DNA of 64,000 bases from Rummeliibacillus suwonensis (GCF_007896435.1 NZ_VCBL01000001.1:124001-188000), one strand, 5' to 3'. Numbered from the stretch's first letter, positions 8,843-17,982 are shown. The notes: generated by a model from the letters alone, not told the origin. Numbers and translations: made by a program.

Positions 8843-9547
8843 ATGGTTATACATCGGATTTTGATCGTGGAAGATGATGTAAAAATCGCAACATTATTGG
8901 CGGATACGTTACGTAAGTATCACTATGATGTAAAGACAGTGGAATCCTTTGATAATATTCTTGAAGACTTTCAAGCGTTCAATCCTCATCTTGTTTTGCT
9001 CGATATTAACTTACCTTCGTATGATGGTTATTATTGGTGTCGTCAGCTAAGACAGTTGACGACTTGTCCAATCATTTTCATCTCAGCAAGATCTGGTGAA
9101 ATGGATCAGATTTTTGCTTTAGAGAATGGCGGAGATGATTTTATCACTAAACCGTTCAATTATGAAATCATTTTGGCAAAGATTAAAAGTCATTTACGAA
9201 GATCCTATGGAGAATATGCGACCAAGCAAGAAGAAAGAACAATCAAACAAGGTCAGCTACAATTATTTCTTGAACGTATGGAGTTACATACAAAGAATGC
9301 TGAAATCCCCCTTCAGAAGAAGGAATGCGTCATTTTAGAATTATTGATGAGGCAAGCACCAAAAGTGGTATCACGCGAGAAATTATTAGAAGAACTATGG
9401 GATGATCAGGCTTTTGTAGATGAAAATACATTAAATGTCAATATGACGCGTGTTCGTAAAAAGCTTTCGGATTATCATGTTCGATCTACTATCGAAACTG
9501 TGCGTGGTGCAGGCTATCGATTTGTTCTGTGTGAAGAGGAGCAATAA
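8843..9547 (+). CDS. BceR-type response regulator
   Basis: A 234-residue OmpR-family regulator. The receiver has the EDD acidic cluster, phospho-acceptor Asp54 in LLDINLPSYDGYYWCR and the conserved Lys in ITKPF. The C-terminal winged helix ends in RGAGYRF. The YDGYYWCRQ pattern is typical of BceR-like regulators that pair with intramembrane-sensing kinases. Start at ATG 8843, because ATGGAGGGTGACA upstream is the ribosome site. It is followed 3 bases later by its kinase and then by an ABC transporter, the standard R-S-A-B order. It should activate the transporter genes when peptide antibiotics are sensed. Confidence 0.93.
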   Translation: MVIHRILIVEDDVKIATLLADTLRKYHYDVKTVESFDNILEDFQAFNPHLVLLDINLPSYDGYYWCRQLRQLTTCPIIFISARSGEMDQIFALENGGDDFITKPFNYEIILAKIKSHLRRSYGEYATKQEERTIKQGQLQLFLERMELHTKNAEIPLQKKECVILELLMRQAPKVVSREKLLEELWDDQAFVDENTLNVNMTRVRKKLSDYHVRSTIETVRGAGYRFVLCEEEQ

Positions 9548-9550
9548 CAA

Positions 9551-10540
9551 ATGGAATCTGTTAAACTTTTTTTAAAAGACCATAGTGGCTACATTGTTTT
9601 TGATATATTTCTTGTGTTATTTATTCTTTTATTATATTGGTTAGATGGTTTCCGTAATGTTGATACGGCCATTTATTCTATTATTATTTCACTGATTTTA
9701 ACGATTACTTTTTTATGTATACGTTATATTATGCAACAATCATACTATAAAAAAATACTTCAACTTCCTAAGTCGATGGAGGATGCATTACAAAAAAATG
9801 CAAAAACCCCGGAACATATTGCAACAGAAAAGTATATTCACGAATTATATAAAATTTACCAACTAGAAGCTCAATCGTTATATGCACAGCAAAATCGTCA
9901 TCTTCAGTTTATGAATCAATGGGTGCATCAAATGAAAACACCGATTAGTGTGCTAGAACTCCTCCTGCAAGAAGATGGAGAGTTGGATAAAATCAGTGTC
10001 CAAGAAGAAGTGGATCGGCTGAAGCATGGTCTTGAAACCGTTTTGATGAATGCACGTCTAGATACTTTTGAAGAGGATATGAAAATTGAAAAGGTAGCAT
10101 TACGTCCATTAGTGAGTGCGATTGTCAATGAAAATAAACGATTATTTATCACGAATCATGTGTACCCTAGTATTGATATCGCAGAGGATTGTATCGTCCC
10201 TACAGATCCTAAATGGATGAAGTTTATCATCGGGCAATTTATCACCAATGCAGTAAAATATACTTTTGAAGACGGTAAAAAATTGTATTTATCTGCGGTA
10301 GTCAAGGATAAGCAAGTGATACTGACGATTAGAGATGAGGGAATAGGAATTCCTCCATCTGATTTGAAACGGGTAACAAAAGCATTCTTTACGGGTGAAA
10401 ATGGCCGTAAAACAAGTGAATCGACTGGTATGGGTCTATATTTGGCGAAAGAGGTTTGTGATAAACTCGGTCATCAATTGGAAATAGAATCTGAAGTGGG
10501 ACAAGGTACATCGATTCGAGTAACCTTCCAGCATTCTTAA
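9551..10540 (+). CDS. BceS-type intramembrane-sensing histidine kinase
   Basis: A 329-residue kinase with two closely spaced membrane helices (about 14-30 and 38-57) and almost no extracellular loop. This marks the intramembrane-sensing class that reads the state of its ABC transporter rather than a ligand directly. The HisKA-type motif WVHQMKTPIS has phospho-acceptor His126. The ATPase has NAVKYTFEDG, DEGIGIP and STGMGLYLAK. It shares an operon with the response regulator and the transporter pair. The length matches BceS-like kinases. Confidence 0.93.
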   Translation: MESVKLFLKDHSGYIVFDIFLVLFILLLYWLDGFRNVDTAIYSIIISLILTITFLCIRYIMQQSYYKKILQLPKSMEDALQKNAKTPEHIATEKYIHELYKIYQLEAQSLYAQQNRHLQFMNQWVHQMKTPISVLELLLQEDGELDKISVQEEVDRLKHGLETVLMNARLDTFEEDMKIEKVALRPLVSAIVNENKRLFITNHVYPSIDIAEDCIVPTDPKWMKFIIGQFITNAVKYTFEDGKKLYLSAVVKDKQVILTIRDEGIGIPPSDLKRVTKAFFTGENGRKTSESTGMGLYLAKEVCDKLGHQLEIESEVGQGTSIRVTFQHS

Positions 10541-10560
10541 TAGAATTGAGGTAATCATAT

Positions 10561-11334
10561 ATGTCGATTTTAAAAATTCAAGACGTAACGAAAGTATATG
10601 AAGGAAAAGTTACACATCGTGCGATCAACCAACTCAGCTTTGAAGTAGAAAAAGGTGAATTTCTAGCAGTGATGGGACCATCAGGGAGTGGGAAAACAAC
10701 GCTCCTCAATATGATTTCCACCATTGATACTCCAACATCAGGTGAGATTATCATAAATGACATAAAACCTCATGACTTAAAGAAAAACGATTTAGCTTAT
10801 TTTAGAAGACGTCAGCTAGGGTTTGTTTTTCAAGATTTTAACTTACTTCAAATGCTTACAGTAGAAGAAAACATTGTTTTGCCTTTAACACTTGATGATC
10901 AGGATCTTGAAACGATGCAAGCAAGGGTTAAGGATGTTGCGCGTCAGTTAGGTATTGAAAATATTCTTGAAAAACGTCCTAATGAAATATCTGGAGGACA
11001 AGCTCAAAAAACAGCAATCGGTAGAGCGATCATTCATACGCCCTCGTTGCTATTAGCAGATGAACCAACGGGCAATTTAGATTCCAATTCATCTAAAGAC
11101 GTTCTTGGCTTATTGGGCAGGATTAATAAGCAAGAAAACACAACAATCGTAATGGTGACACACGATCCGATTGCAGCTAGTTATTGTGATCGTGTTCTTT
11201 TTATCAAGGATGGGGAATATTTCAATGAAATTTATAAAGATAATCACCGCCAAACCTTTTTCCAAGCGATTTTGAATGTGTTGAGCTTACTAGGGGGTCA
11301 TGTCGGTGACTTTTCGACAGTTCGCCTTCCGTAA
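10561..11334 (+). CDS. BceA-type ABC transporter ATPase
   Basis: A 257-residue ATPase of the MacB/LolD-like class. Walker A is GPSGSGKTT (Gly39 onward), the Q loop is FQDFNLL, the signature is ISGGQAQKTAIGRA, Walker B is LLLADEPTGNLD, and the H loop is MVTHD. It powers the FtsX-type permease encoded next to it, which in this family frees lipid II-cycle targets from bound peptide antibiotics. The last 29 bases overlap the permease gene, so expression is coupled. The C-terminal 30 residues diverge from the usual BceA end, perhaps because the permease start overlaps there. Confidence 0.94.
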   Translation: MSILKIQDVTKVYEGKVTHRAINQLSFEVEKGEFLAVMGPSGSGKTTLLNMISTIDTPTSGEIIINDIKPHDLKKNDLAYFRRRQLGFVFQDFNLLQMLTVEENIVLPLTLDDQDLETMQARVKDVARQLGIENILEKRPNEISGGQAQKTAIGRAIIHTPSLLLADEPTGNLDSNSSKDVLGLLGRINKQENTTIVMVTHDPIAASYCDRVLFIKDGEYFNEIYKDNHRQTFFQAILNVLSLLGGHVGDFSTVRLP

Positions 11335-13243
11335 TGTGATAAGAAATCGTCGGATTTATGCGACATTCTTTATATCCAGTGTGGCATCCGTTATGGTGTT
11401 TTTCATCTATTCTATGCTGATGTTTCATCCAAGAGTGGAAGATGAATTTCTGCGAGAGATTGCCTTTCAAGGAATGTTTGTCGCAGAAGTCATTTTAGTT
11501 CTCTTTACATTGTTTTTTTTGTTTTATTCGATGCGGGCATTTTTAGAGGCACGTTCTAAGGAATTTGGAATCTTACTTCATTTAGGGATGGAAAAGAGAC
11601 AACTCAATAAGCTTATTTTATTTGAAACCATGATCACAGGGTTTGCTGCAATTGTTGTCGGAATTATTTTTGGTTATGCATTTTCAAAGTTTTTCTTTAT
11701 GATCGTAAGAGAAATTTTGCAAATTGATAGTTTGCCATTGTACTTTTCTTGGAAGCCCTTTGCGTTGACCATTGTAACGTTTACGAGTCTATATATCATT
11801 ATTTCGTTTGTCAGTGTCATGTTTATCAAGGATGATAATTTAGTTAGTCTGCTGAGAGGATACTGGCACAATGAGCAAATAGCGAAATACTCTGTGTGGA
11901 AAGGAATTGCAGGATTACTATTGTTAGCTGCAGCGTATGGGATGGCGGCAAATATTAATAAAGAATATCTTGTCGTATTTGTAACGTTGATACCGCCATT
12001 TGCTATGATAGGAACATACTTATTTTTTACAGATTCTGTTCCTTTCATATTATTCCAAATTCGTAAACATAGAAAATGGTATTGGCATAAATATCGGATC
12101 GTTTCAATGGCTAAAATTTCATCTGTTATGCGAGAAAACTCTAGAATGTTTTTCATCTCGTGTATGGTTTCTACATTGGCTTTTTTGGCCATTGGCATTT
12201 TAAGCTCAATGTCGACATTTACACACCAATATCATCAATTGAACCCATTAGGATTAGTGTATTCGAGTAAATTAGATAATCCATATGAGAAAGATCATAT
12301 ATCTGGATTGATCGATGAACTAGAGGATAAGGGGCTTAGTTATCATCTATATAAATTTGATGTAAAACGTCAAACATCCTCCAATACACAAAAAACGGTA
12401 AAAATTTTAACACAAACAGATATTAATAGACTTGCGCTTGTGTTTGGCTATCCAGTAGTCAGCTTGAAAGCGGGTGAAGCAATGTTCCTACCCTATTCAA
12501 TGGATTCCATTGATGAATTGAAAAGAAAGAAAGTGACAACCGTTTTACAGGAAAACAGCATCCCTTTATCTATCAATAAGGTATATCCCAAAGTGCTATT
12601 TTCACCAACTGAACTTGGAACAAACGTCATAGTGGTCAGTGATGAAGATTTTCGGTTGATTAAAGAGCCAATGGTAGGCGCTAATGCCAAGCAGTCTACG
12701 AATCATATTTTTGTGTTTTCTGTACCTGAATGGACGAAAACAAAAGATATTGGTCAAAATTTAGATGCTTTAATGACAGAGGCGTATATGACCAATCATG
12801 AAAACGACCTGCCTTTCTACTTTGAAAACCCGGGGTTGGATTATTCCTTTATACGTTCAACCTTTGCATTATTGTTATTTATCGGTTTATTGGCTGCTGC
12901 CGTTTTTTTCCTTGCTTCAGGGAGCTTTATTTACTTTAAACTATACGCGGGGCTAGAAGAAGATAAAAAACAATTTGATGCATTGCGTAGAATGGGGATT
13001 ACAGATAAGGAATTACGCAAAATCGTCAATAGTCAATTGATCCCACAATTCTTTTTACCTTGGGGATTAGCCATGTTACATAGCACCTTTGCGTTTATGG
13101 CATTACAAGTATTTTGGAAGGGAATTGCTGATTTATCGATAATACGAGAGATTTTCCTTGTATTAGCAGCTATTACATGTATGCAATTGTGTTACTTCTA
13201 CCTAATCCGCTGGCGTTATTTAGCCCATATAAGAGCCATATGA
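11306..13243 (+). CDS. BceB-type FtsX-like ABC permease
   Basis: A 645-residue permease of the BceB family. I count about ten membrane helices, with the large extracytoplasmic domain (about residues 300-510) between helices 7 and 8, as in antimicrobial-peptide detoxification transporters. The N-terminus TFRQFAFRNVIRNRRIYATFF is typical. I prefer GTG 11306, 8 bases after TAGGGGG; ATG 11300 is in frame but only 2 bases from that site. The gene completes the R-S-A-B module. Which peptide it handles cannot be told from sequence. Confidence 0.92.
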   Translation: MTFRQFAFRNVIRNRRIYATFFISSVASVMVFFIYSMLMFHPRVEDEFLREIAFQGMFVAEVILVLFTLFFLFYSMRAFLEARSKEFGILLHLGMEKRQLNKLILFETMITGFAAIVVGIIFGYAFSKFFFMIVREILQIDSLPLYFSWKPFALTIVTFTSLYIIISFVSVMFIKDDNLVSLLRGYWHNEQIAKYSVWKGIAGLLLLAAAYGMAANINKEYLVVFVTLIPPFAMIGTYLFFTDSVPFILFQIRKHRKWYWHKYRIVSMAKISSVMRENSRMFFISCMVSTLAFLAIGILSSMSTFTHQYHQLNPLGLVYSSKLDNPYEKDHISGLIDELEDKGLSYHLYKFDVKRQTSSNTQKTVKILTQTDINRLALVFGYPVVSLKAGEAMFLPYSMDSIDELKRKKVTTVLQENSIPLSINKVYPKVLFSPTELGTNVIVVSDEDFRLIKEPMVGANAKQSTNHIFVFSVPEWTKTKDIGQNLDALMTEAYMTNHENDLPFYFENPGLDYSFIRSTFALLLFIGLLAAAVFFLASGSFIYFKLYAGLEEDKKQFDALRRMGITDKELRKIVNSQLIPQFFLPWGLAMLHSTFAFMALQVFWKGIADLSIIREIFLVLAAITCMQLCYFYLIRWRYLAHIRAI

Positions 13244-13286
13244 AAATGGAGATGATACTGCCTGTTCATATAGAATAAAAGCATTG

Positions 13287-13544
13287 CAGGCGTGTTGATT
13301 ATCCAATTTTATCCATGAAGATAGGGAGAATTCGTTGATTTCCGCTACGGCTTGCTCGCTTTCCTGCGGGCGAGCGCTGAGCCGCTTCCTTCGCTACGCT
13401 CGTGCAGGGTCTCAACTGTCTCGCTTTTCCCGCGGGAGTCGAGCAAGCCTCCGCTCCAATCTACATAAATGAAACGAAAAATACATGTTTTTTTAAGAAT
13501 TATATCAAAAATATTCCCTAATTTCTGCCTAATCAACACGCCTG
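13287..13544. mobile_element. MITE copy 1, 15-bp TIRs and 9-bp target duplication
   Basis: A 258-bp element with no reading frame. The left end CAGGCGTGTTGATTA (13287-13301) is the exact reverse complement of the right end at 13530-13544. It is flanked by a perfect direct duplication AAAGCATTG (13278-13286 and 13545-13553). It has inserted between the permease stop and the operon's terminator. It is similar, in inverse orientation, to the element at 24657-24805, and is longer because of a GC-rich insert. Confidence 0.88.
13341..13455. repeat. GC-rich module nested in MITE copy 1
   Basis: This segment starts and ends with TCCGCT and is absent from MITE copy 2, where the flanking sequences are directly adjacent. 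It is far richer in GC than its surroundings and resembles the GC-rich repeat at 23830-24048 (shared TTTCCnGCGGGC and TTTTCCCGC blocks). Confidence 0.65.
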
Positions 13545-13563
13545 AAAGCATTGAGAATGAATG

Positions 13564-13604
13564 AAAACAGCAGATAGCTAAAACGGCTGTCTGTTGTTTT
13601 ATAT
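13564..13604 (+). terminator. Terminator of the Bce operon
   Basis: AAAACAGCAGATAGC pairs with GCTGTCTGTTGTTTT (two G-T wobbles) around a 7-base loop, followed by a T-rich tract. Confidence 0.75.
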
Positions 13605-13679
13605 TTCTAGTTTTTGTATAATATATTTGGATGGAAAATGAACCACCATTCATTTTATTCTTACAAAGGGGTTGAGAAT

Positions 13680-15236
13680 ATGAATTTAGTTTCAGAGGTT
13701 TATAGGACATCTACAGAACAAGCAGACAAAGTGGCGTATCATTTTATGGGGAAGGATACGACCTACAAAGAGTTTGAGGATTCAGTTTCTAGATTTGCAA
13801 CTGCATTAAAGGAATTAGGGGTGGAAAAAGGGGATCATGTTGCTTTTTTATTGGGCAATACACCACATTTTATCATTTCTTTATATGCAACAATGAGGAT
13901 TGGCGCGACGGCTATACCTATCAATCCACTTTATACAACAGATGAGATTACATACATTGTCCAAAATGGTGATGTGAAAGCAGCAATTCTTTTAGATGCT
14001 TTATTACCTCTGGTAGAAGTGGGGTTACAGGTATTTCCTGATGTGCATTCTTATGTAGTTTGTGAAACAAAACCTGATACGTTTGAAAAAATGCAAGCGC
14101 TGCCAGCAAATGTTAAGGAAAAAGTGCATTCTTTTCATCAATTACTGATCCAAACAAAACCAGAAGTAAAACCAACGATGATGAATGAGGATGATACAGC
14201 CATTATTTTGTATACATCTGGCACTACAGGTCATCCAAAAGGCGCGATGCTAACGCATAAGAATCTATATTCAAATGCACGGGATATAGCGAAATATTTA
14301 CAGATCCGTGCAGATGATCGTGCGGTTACAACATTACCAGTGTTTCATGTATTTGCGCTAACGGTAGTTGTAAATGCACCTTTACTAGCTTCAGCGCAAC
14401 TAATTATTGTACCACATTTTAGTCCAAAGGAAATTTTTAGAATTGGCAGGGAACTTCAGCCAACTGTTTTTGCAGGTGTACCGACCATGTTCAATTTTTT
14501 GTATCAATTTTCTGAAGGAGATCCGAATGATTTAAAATCATTGCGTTTAGTCGTTTCAGGAGGATCTTCCATGCCGGTTTCCTTACTTCATAACTTTGAA
14601 GAGAAATTTAAGGTTAGAGTGTCGGAAGGGTATGGATTATCCGAGGCTTCACCAGTAACATGTTTTAATCCACTAGATCGCGAACGAAAACCGGGGTCGA
14701 TCGGTACAAATATCGTCAATGTTGAGAATAAAGTGTTTAATGAGCTGGGAGAAGAGGTGCCTGTTGGCGAAGTAGGAGAGCTTGTTGTCAGAGGGCCTAA
14801 TGTTATGAAAGGGTATTATAAAATGCCTGAAGAAACGGCGGCAGCAATTCGTGATGGCTGGTTATATACGGGCGATTTAGCGAGAATGGATGAAGAAGGC
14901 TATTTTTATATTGTAGATCGCAAAAAAGATATCATTATTGTAGGCGGATATAATGTGTATCCACGCGAGGTAGAAGAAACTTTTTATAAAAATTCAAATG
15001 TTTTAGAGACGGCAGTTTTAGGAATCCCTGATCCGAATTTAGGTGAAGCGGTTCTAGCGTATGTAGTATTAAAAGAAAAATCTACTACTGTGGATGAATT
15101 ACATGCATTTTGCAAAGAACATTTAGTCAAATATAAATGTCCAAAAGAAATCATCATATTAGATGAATTGCCAAAGAATGCAACTGGCAAGATTCTACGT
15201 CGCAATTTAAAAAATCAAGCCCTGTCGCGTGCGTAA
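13680..15236 (+). CDS. lcfB: Long-chain fatty acid-CoA ligase
   Basis: A 518-residue ANL-superfamily enzyme that activates fatty acids to acyl-CoA through an acyl-adenylate. The AMP-binding P-loop YTSGTTGHPKGAM begins at residue 178. Other core motifs are GYGLSEASPVT, the GWLYTGDLARMDEEGY loop with its conserved Asp, the hinge DRKKDIIIVGGYNVYPREVE, and the catalytic Lys in KNATGKILRR. The start at 13680 follows AAAGGGGTTGAGAAT; frames further upstream lack a site. Position after lplJ matches yhfJ-yhfL (lcfB) of Bacillus subtilis. Role: fatty acid degradation or recycling. Confidence 0.93.
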   Translation: MNLVSEVYRTSTEQADKVAYHFMGKDTTYKEFEDSVSRFATALKELGVEKGDHVAFLLGNTPHFIISLYATMRIGATAIPINPLYTTDEITYIVQNGDVKAAILLDALLPLVEVGLQVFPDVHSYVVCETKPDTFEKMQALPANVKEKVHSFHQLLIQTKPEVKPTMMNEDDTAIILYTSGTTGHPKGAMLTHKNLYSNARDIAKYLQIRADDRAVTTLPVFHVFALTVVVNAPLLASAQLIIVPHFSPKEIFRIGRELQPTVFAGVPTMFNFLYQFSEGDPNDLKSLRLVVSGGSSMPVSLLHNFEEKFKVRVSEGYGLSEASPVTCFNPLDRERKPGSIGTNIVNVENKVFNELGEEVPVGEVGELVVRGPNVMKGYYKMPEETAAAIRDGWLYTGDLARMDEEGYFYIVDRKKDIIIVGGYNVYPREVEETFYKNSNVLETAVLGIPDPNLGEAVLAYVVLKEKSTTVDELHAFCKEHLVKYKCPKEIIILDELPKNATGKILRRNLKNQALSRA

Positions 15237-15266
15237 TTGATAGAAAAAGCAATGTTATTAAAATAT

Positions 15267-15316
15267 AGACTATAGATGAACTCGAAACTTTTCGATTTTG
15301 CCTATAGTCTTTTTTT
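15267..15316 (+). terminator. Terminator of lcfB
   Basis: AGACTATAG (15267-15275) pairs with CTATAGTCT (15302-15310), followed by seven T residues. A smaller TCGAAA/TTTCGA hairpin sits in the loop. Confidence 0.8.
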
Positions 15317-15326
15317 ACAGCCAAAA

Positions 15327-15366
15327 ACAACAAAAGATATCAAGAGATGTTCTCTCAATATCTTTT
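15327..15366 (-). terminator. Terminator of the amino-acid permease gene
   Basis: AAAAGATAT / ATATCTTTT with an inner AAGAGA / TCTCT stem. On the minus strand it is followed by a T-rich run. It lies about 140 bases beyond the permease stop, facing the lcfB terminator. Confidence 0.65.
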
Positions 15367-15503
15367 GTCGACACTTCTCTTTCGATCATGCTGGATGGAT
15401 AAGATTTTTGCGAATCCCACATCAACAGATAGTTAAGACCCCATTTTAAGATTTCAGTAAAAAACAAGAGATCAGGAAAAACAGAACTGTGTGTCGTTTC
15501 ACT

Positions 15504-16859
15504 TTATGCTTTTTTATATTTTGTATAGTAAAAAATAATTAATAAAAGGATCCAAACCGGTCCAACCTCTAGTGCAATTCTTGTATCTGGAAATACTCCC
15601 ATCAGGAAAACAACTAAAAGCAGAAATGCAATAGCAAAGTATGAGCCAAGTGGATATAAAAACGCTTTATAAGTAAGGTTTGAAATTTGTGTTTTAGATA
15701 ATGTTTGTCGGAACTTTATTTGACTGATTAAAATAATAAGCCAAGTCCAAATGGCACCAAAAGTTGAAATACTGGTGACCCATATAAACACTTTCTCTGC
15801 CACAAAATAGTTTAAAATAACGCCTATTAATAAAACAAATGCCGATGCGATAATGGCGATTGTTGGTACACCACCACGTCCTACTTGCTTGAAAATAGCA
15901 GGTGCTTGACCTTGCTCGGCAAGATTAAACAACATACGGCCTGTACTAAATATTCCACTATTACAGCTTGATAATGCAGCTGTCAGTACAACAAAGTTGA
16001 TAATACCTGCAGCATATTGTAAACCAACTTGATCAAACATTAAGACAAATGGGCTGTTGTTTGTATTGATTTCGTTCCAGGGATAGATGGCCATAATGAC
16101 TGTTAATGCACCAACATAAAATATTAAAATCCGCCAGAGCACTGTATCGATCGCATGAGGAATAACCTTCTTAGGATTTTTTGCTTCACCAGCAGTAATC
16201 CCGATCAACTCAACTCCTAAATAGGCAAACATGACAATTGGCAATGACATGAGTATGCCTTTAAGCCCATTTGGCATAAATCCACCGTGACTCCATAAAT
16301 TACGAAAGCCGACAGCAATGCCATCATTACCGATCCCAAACAAGATGATTCCTAATCCCACCACAATCATAGCGATGATTGCGAAAACTTTAATAAAAGC
16401 AAACCAAAATTCAAATTCGCCAAATGCTTTTACAGCAATTAGATTAACAATAGTCATCATAACAAGTGCTGCAAGTGCCCACATCCATTTTGGTGAACCT
16501 GGGAACCATAATTGCATGTAAATACCTATGGCAGTTATTTCAGCCATACATGTCACAATCCATAGAAACCAATAGTTCCACCCAGTGATAAATCCAGCAA
16601 GCGGTCCTAAATAATCCTTAGCATAGCGACTAAAGGAACCCGCGACAGGGTTTTCAACTGCCAATTCACCAAGTGCACGCATAATAATGAAAATGACGAT
16701 ACCGCCAAGAAGATAAGCGATTAAAATAGCAGGACCAGCTAATTGAATAGCTCCTGCAGAACCTAAAAATAACCCGACTCCTATGGCAGCACCAAGCGAC
16801 ATTAACGTAATATGTCGCGACTCCAAACCTCTTTGGAGCTGTGATTTCTTGTTCGTCAT
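15504..16859 (-). CDS. Amino-acid permease (APC superfamily, AAT type)
   Basis: A 451-residue inner-membrane transporter with about 12 helices. The N-terminal block LQRGLESRHITLMSLGAAIG and the helix-1 motif GVGLFLGSAGAI are the family's substrate-binding hallmark. LMSLPIVMFAYLGVELIGITAGEAKNPKKVIP is the helix-6 consensus. It should import an amino acid by proton symport; the subfamily contains proline, alanine, histidine and GABA carriers, and I cannot choose among them. On the minus strand a good ribosome site (AAGGGG) precedes the ATG. It is a single-gene unit between a terminator and a repeat-rich gap. Confidence 0.92.
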   Translation of the reverse strand: MTNKKSQLQRGLESRHITLMSLGAAIGVGLFLGSAGAIQLAGPAILIAYLLGGIVIFIIMRALGELAVENPVAGSFSRYAKDYLGPLAGFITGWNYWFLWIVTCMAEITAIGIYMQLWFPGSPKWMWALAALVMMTIVNLIAVKAFGEFEFWFAFIKVFAIIAMIVVGLGIILFGIGNDGIAVGFRNLWSHGGFMPNGLKGILMSLPIVMFAYLGVELIGITAGEAKNPKKVIPHAIDTVLWRILIFYVGALTVIMAIYPWNEINTNNSPFVLMFDQVGLQYAAGIINFVVLTAALSSCNSGIFSTGRMLFNLAEQGQAPAIFKQVGRGGVPTIAIIASAFVLLIGVILNYFVAEKVFIWVTSISTFGAIWTWLIILISQIKFRQTLSKTQISNLTYKAFLYPLGSYFAIAFLLLVVFLMGVFPDTRIALEVGPVWILLLIIFYYTKYKKA

Positions 16860-16994
16860 AAAAAAACCCCTTCGATGCGATAAGATTCAATTGCAACTTT
16901 CTAATGGTATCACAAAAAACAGATAATAAAAAAGGATTTAGGGCTCTAACGCTATAAGTATTCTGAATAATTATGTTTTAATAGATATAACATT

Positions 16995-17150
16995 TTTATA
17001 TTTCATTAACAGGTAGTAAGACCCTTACATCATGATGCAAGTATTGGGCAGCGGTTGAATGAAAGAACAATCGCTAGTAAAAGCTCGACTGATTTAACGA
17101 ATATCTAGTGAAGATAAAGAAAGCTCACAGTGAGTGAAGTTTCACTTTGT
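16995..17150 (+). mobile_element. Decayed copy of the TTTAT-flanked hairpin element
   Basis: It starts with TTTAT, then the same 25-base framework as the intact copies (ending AGTAAGACCC), though the CCCG/CGGG hairpin is lost. The middle matches the AGTAAAAGC block, and the right end keeps TGAAGTTTCACTTT. It is about 156 bp long, the size of the copy at 38541. Confidence 0.6.
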
Positions 17151-17254
17151 GTTATATATATGATTCATAATTGTAAAATTTGCCGCTAATATGAAAAATG
17201 TATTGGGACAAGTTGCTGTCCTATGTTAGGCGTGTTGATGACAAAATACAGAGA

Positions 17255-17350
17255 GTAGGCAGGGAACCAGCTGCTAGTATACGTACGTTTGGTTTGACTA
17301 TCTACCAGTTGAGGATGAAAAGCCTCTACTGTGTGAAGTGTGAATTTCCA
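17255..17350 (+). repeat. Further degraded fragment of the same element
   Basis: The order of recognisable pieces (GGCAGGGAACCAGCTGC, TTTGGTTTGAC, CAGTTGAGGATGAAAAGCC, GTGTGAAGTGTGAATTTC) parallels the right two-thirds of the intact copy at 21481-21699, with many substitutions. Just upstream, GGCGTGTTGATGA (about 17228) resembles a MITE end. Confidence 0.4.
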
Positions 17351-17374
17351 CTACTCGGTGAAGACAATCCAATG

Positions 17375-17650
17375 TCCTGCGGAAAGAGCGAATAAAGTCC
17401 CTAAGAGAGCAAATAAATCCTGTGGAAAGAGCGAATAAAGTCCCTAAGAGAGCAAATAAATCCTGTGGAAAGAGCGAATAAAGTCCCTAAGAGAGCAAAT
17501 AAATCCTGCGGAAAGAGCGAATAAAGTCCCTAAGAGAGCAAATAAATCCTGTGGAAAGAGCGAATAAAGTCTCTGAGAGAACAAATAAATCCTCGGAAAG
17601 AGCGAATAAAGTCTCTAAGAGAGCAAATAAATCCTCCGAGAGAGCGAATG
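17375..17650 (+). repeat. 43-bp tandem repeat, about 6.5 units
   Basis: Units start at 17375, 17418, 17461, 17504, 17547, 17590 and 17632 with a constant 43-base period (last one 42). Each unit is itself two related halves around GAAAGAGCGAATAAAG and AGAGAGCAAATAAA. The period is not a multiple of three and frames are not protein-like, so it is non-coding. Unit differences concentrate at the CTGYGG site. Confidence 0.9.
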
Positions 17651-17654
17651 ACCC

Positions 17655-17778
17655 CACGACCCCGCAGAAACGTTTTAAGGGACAAAGTCTAAGTTCACCA
17701 CGTCCTGTGGCAATGGCTTTGGGGTCAACATCGTGTTGACTCGAGGGATTGAAGCCAAGACCGTGGAGAGTGCCGTCT
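17655..17778 (-). repeat. Truncated inverted copy of the GC-rich repeat
   Basis: The reverse complement matches 23830-23960 over its length, including TTGCCACAGGACGTGG, CTTTGTCCCTTAAAACGTT and the AGACGG end (CCGTCT at 17773-17778). Homology stops where the 43-bp tandem array begins, so the other half was lost. Confidence 0.75.
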
Positions 17779-17982
17779 TTAGCGGAACACACAAATCTGA
17801 ATATCGAAAGTCCGTGTTTTTTATCTGTATTCTGCATTATGAAATTGATTTAAATGTATTAAAACTAGCAACTTTACCTCTCATCGAATCGTTACAATTA
17901 AAGTATTCCATTTTTGGTTCGTGACAGAAAAGCGATAAAACAGTATGATGAATATAATAAAGGAAGATTGTGAGTGTAGTGA

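Noticed and set aside
11300..11305. ATG 11300 as start of the Bce permease
   Set aside because: It is only 2 bases from the GGGGG ribosome site; the in-frame GTG at 11306 has normal spacing and gives the family's usual N-terminus.
17375..17650. Regular repeats that might be a CRISPR array
   Set aside because: The units are directly contiguous with no unique spacers, differ inside the units, and no cas gene is present.
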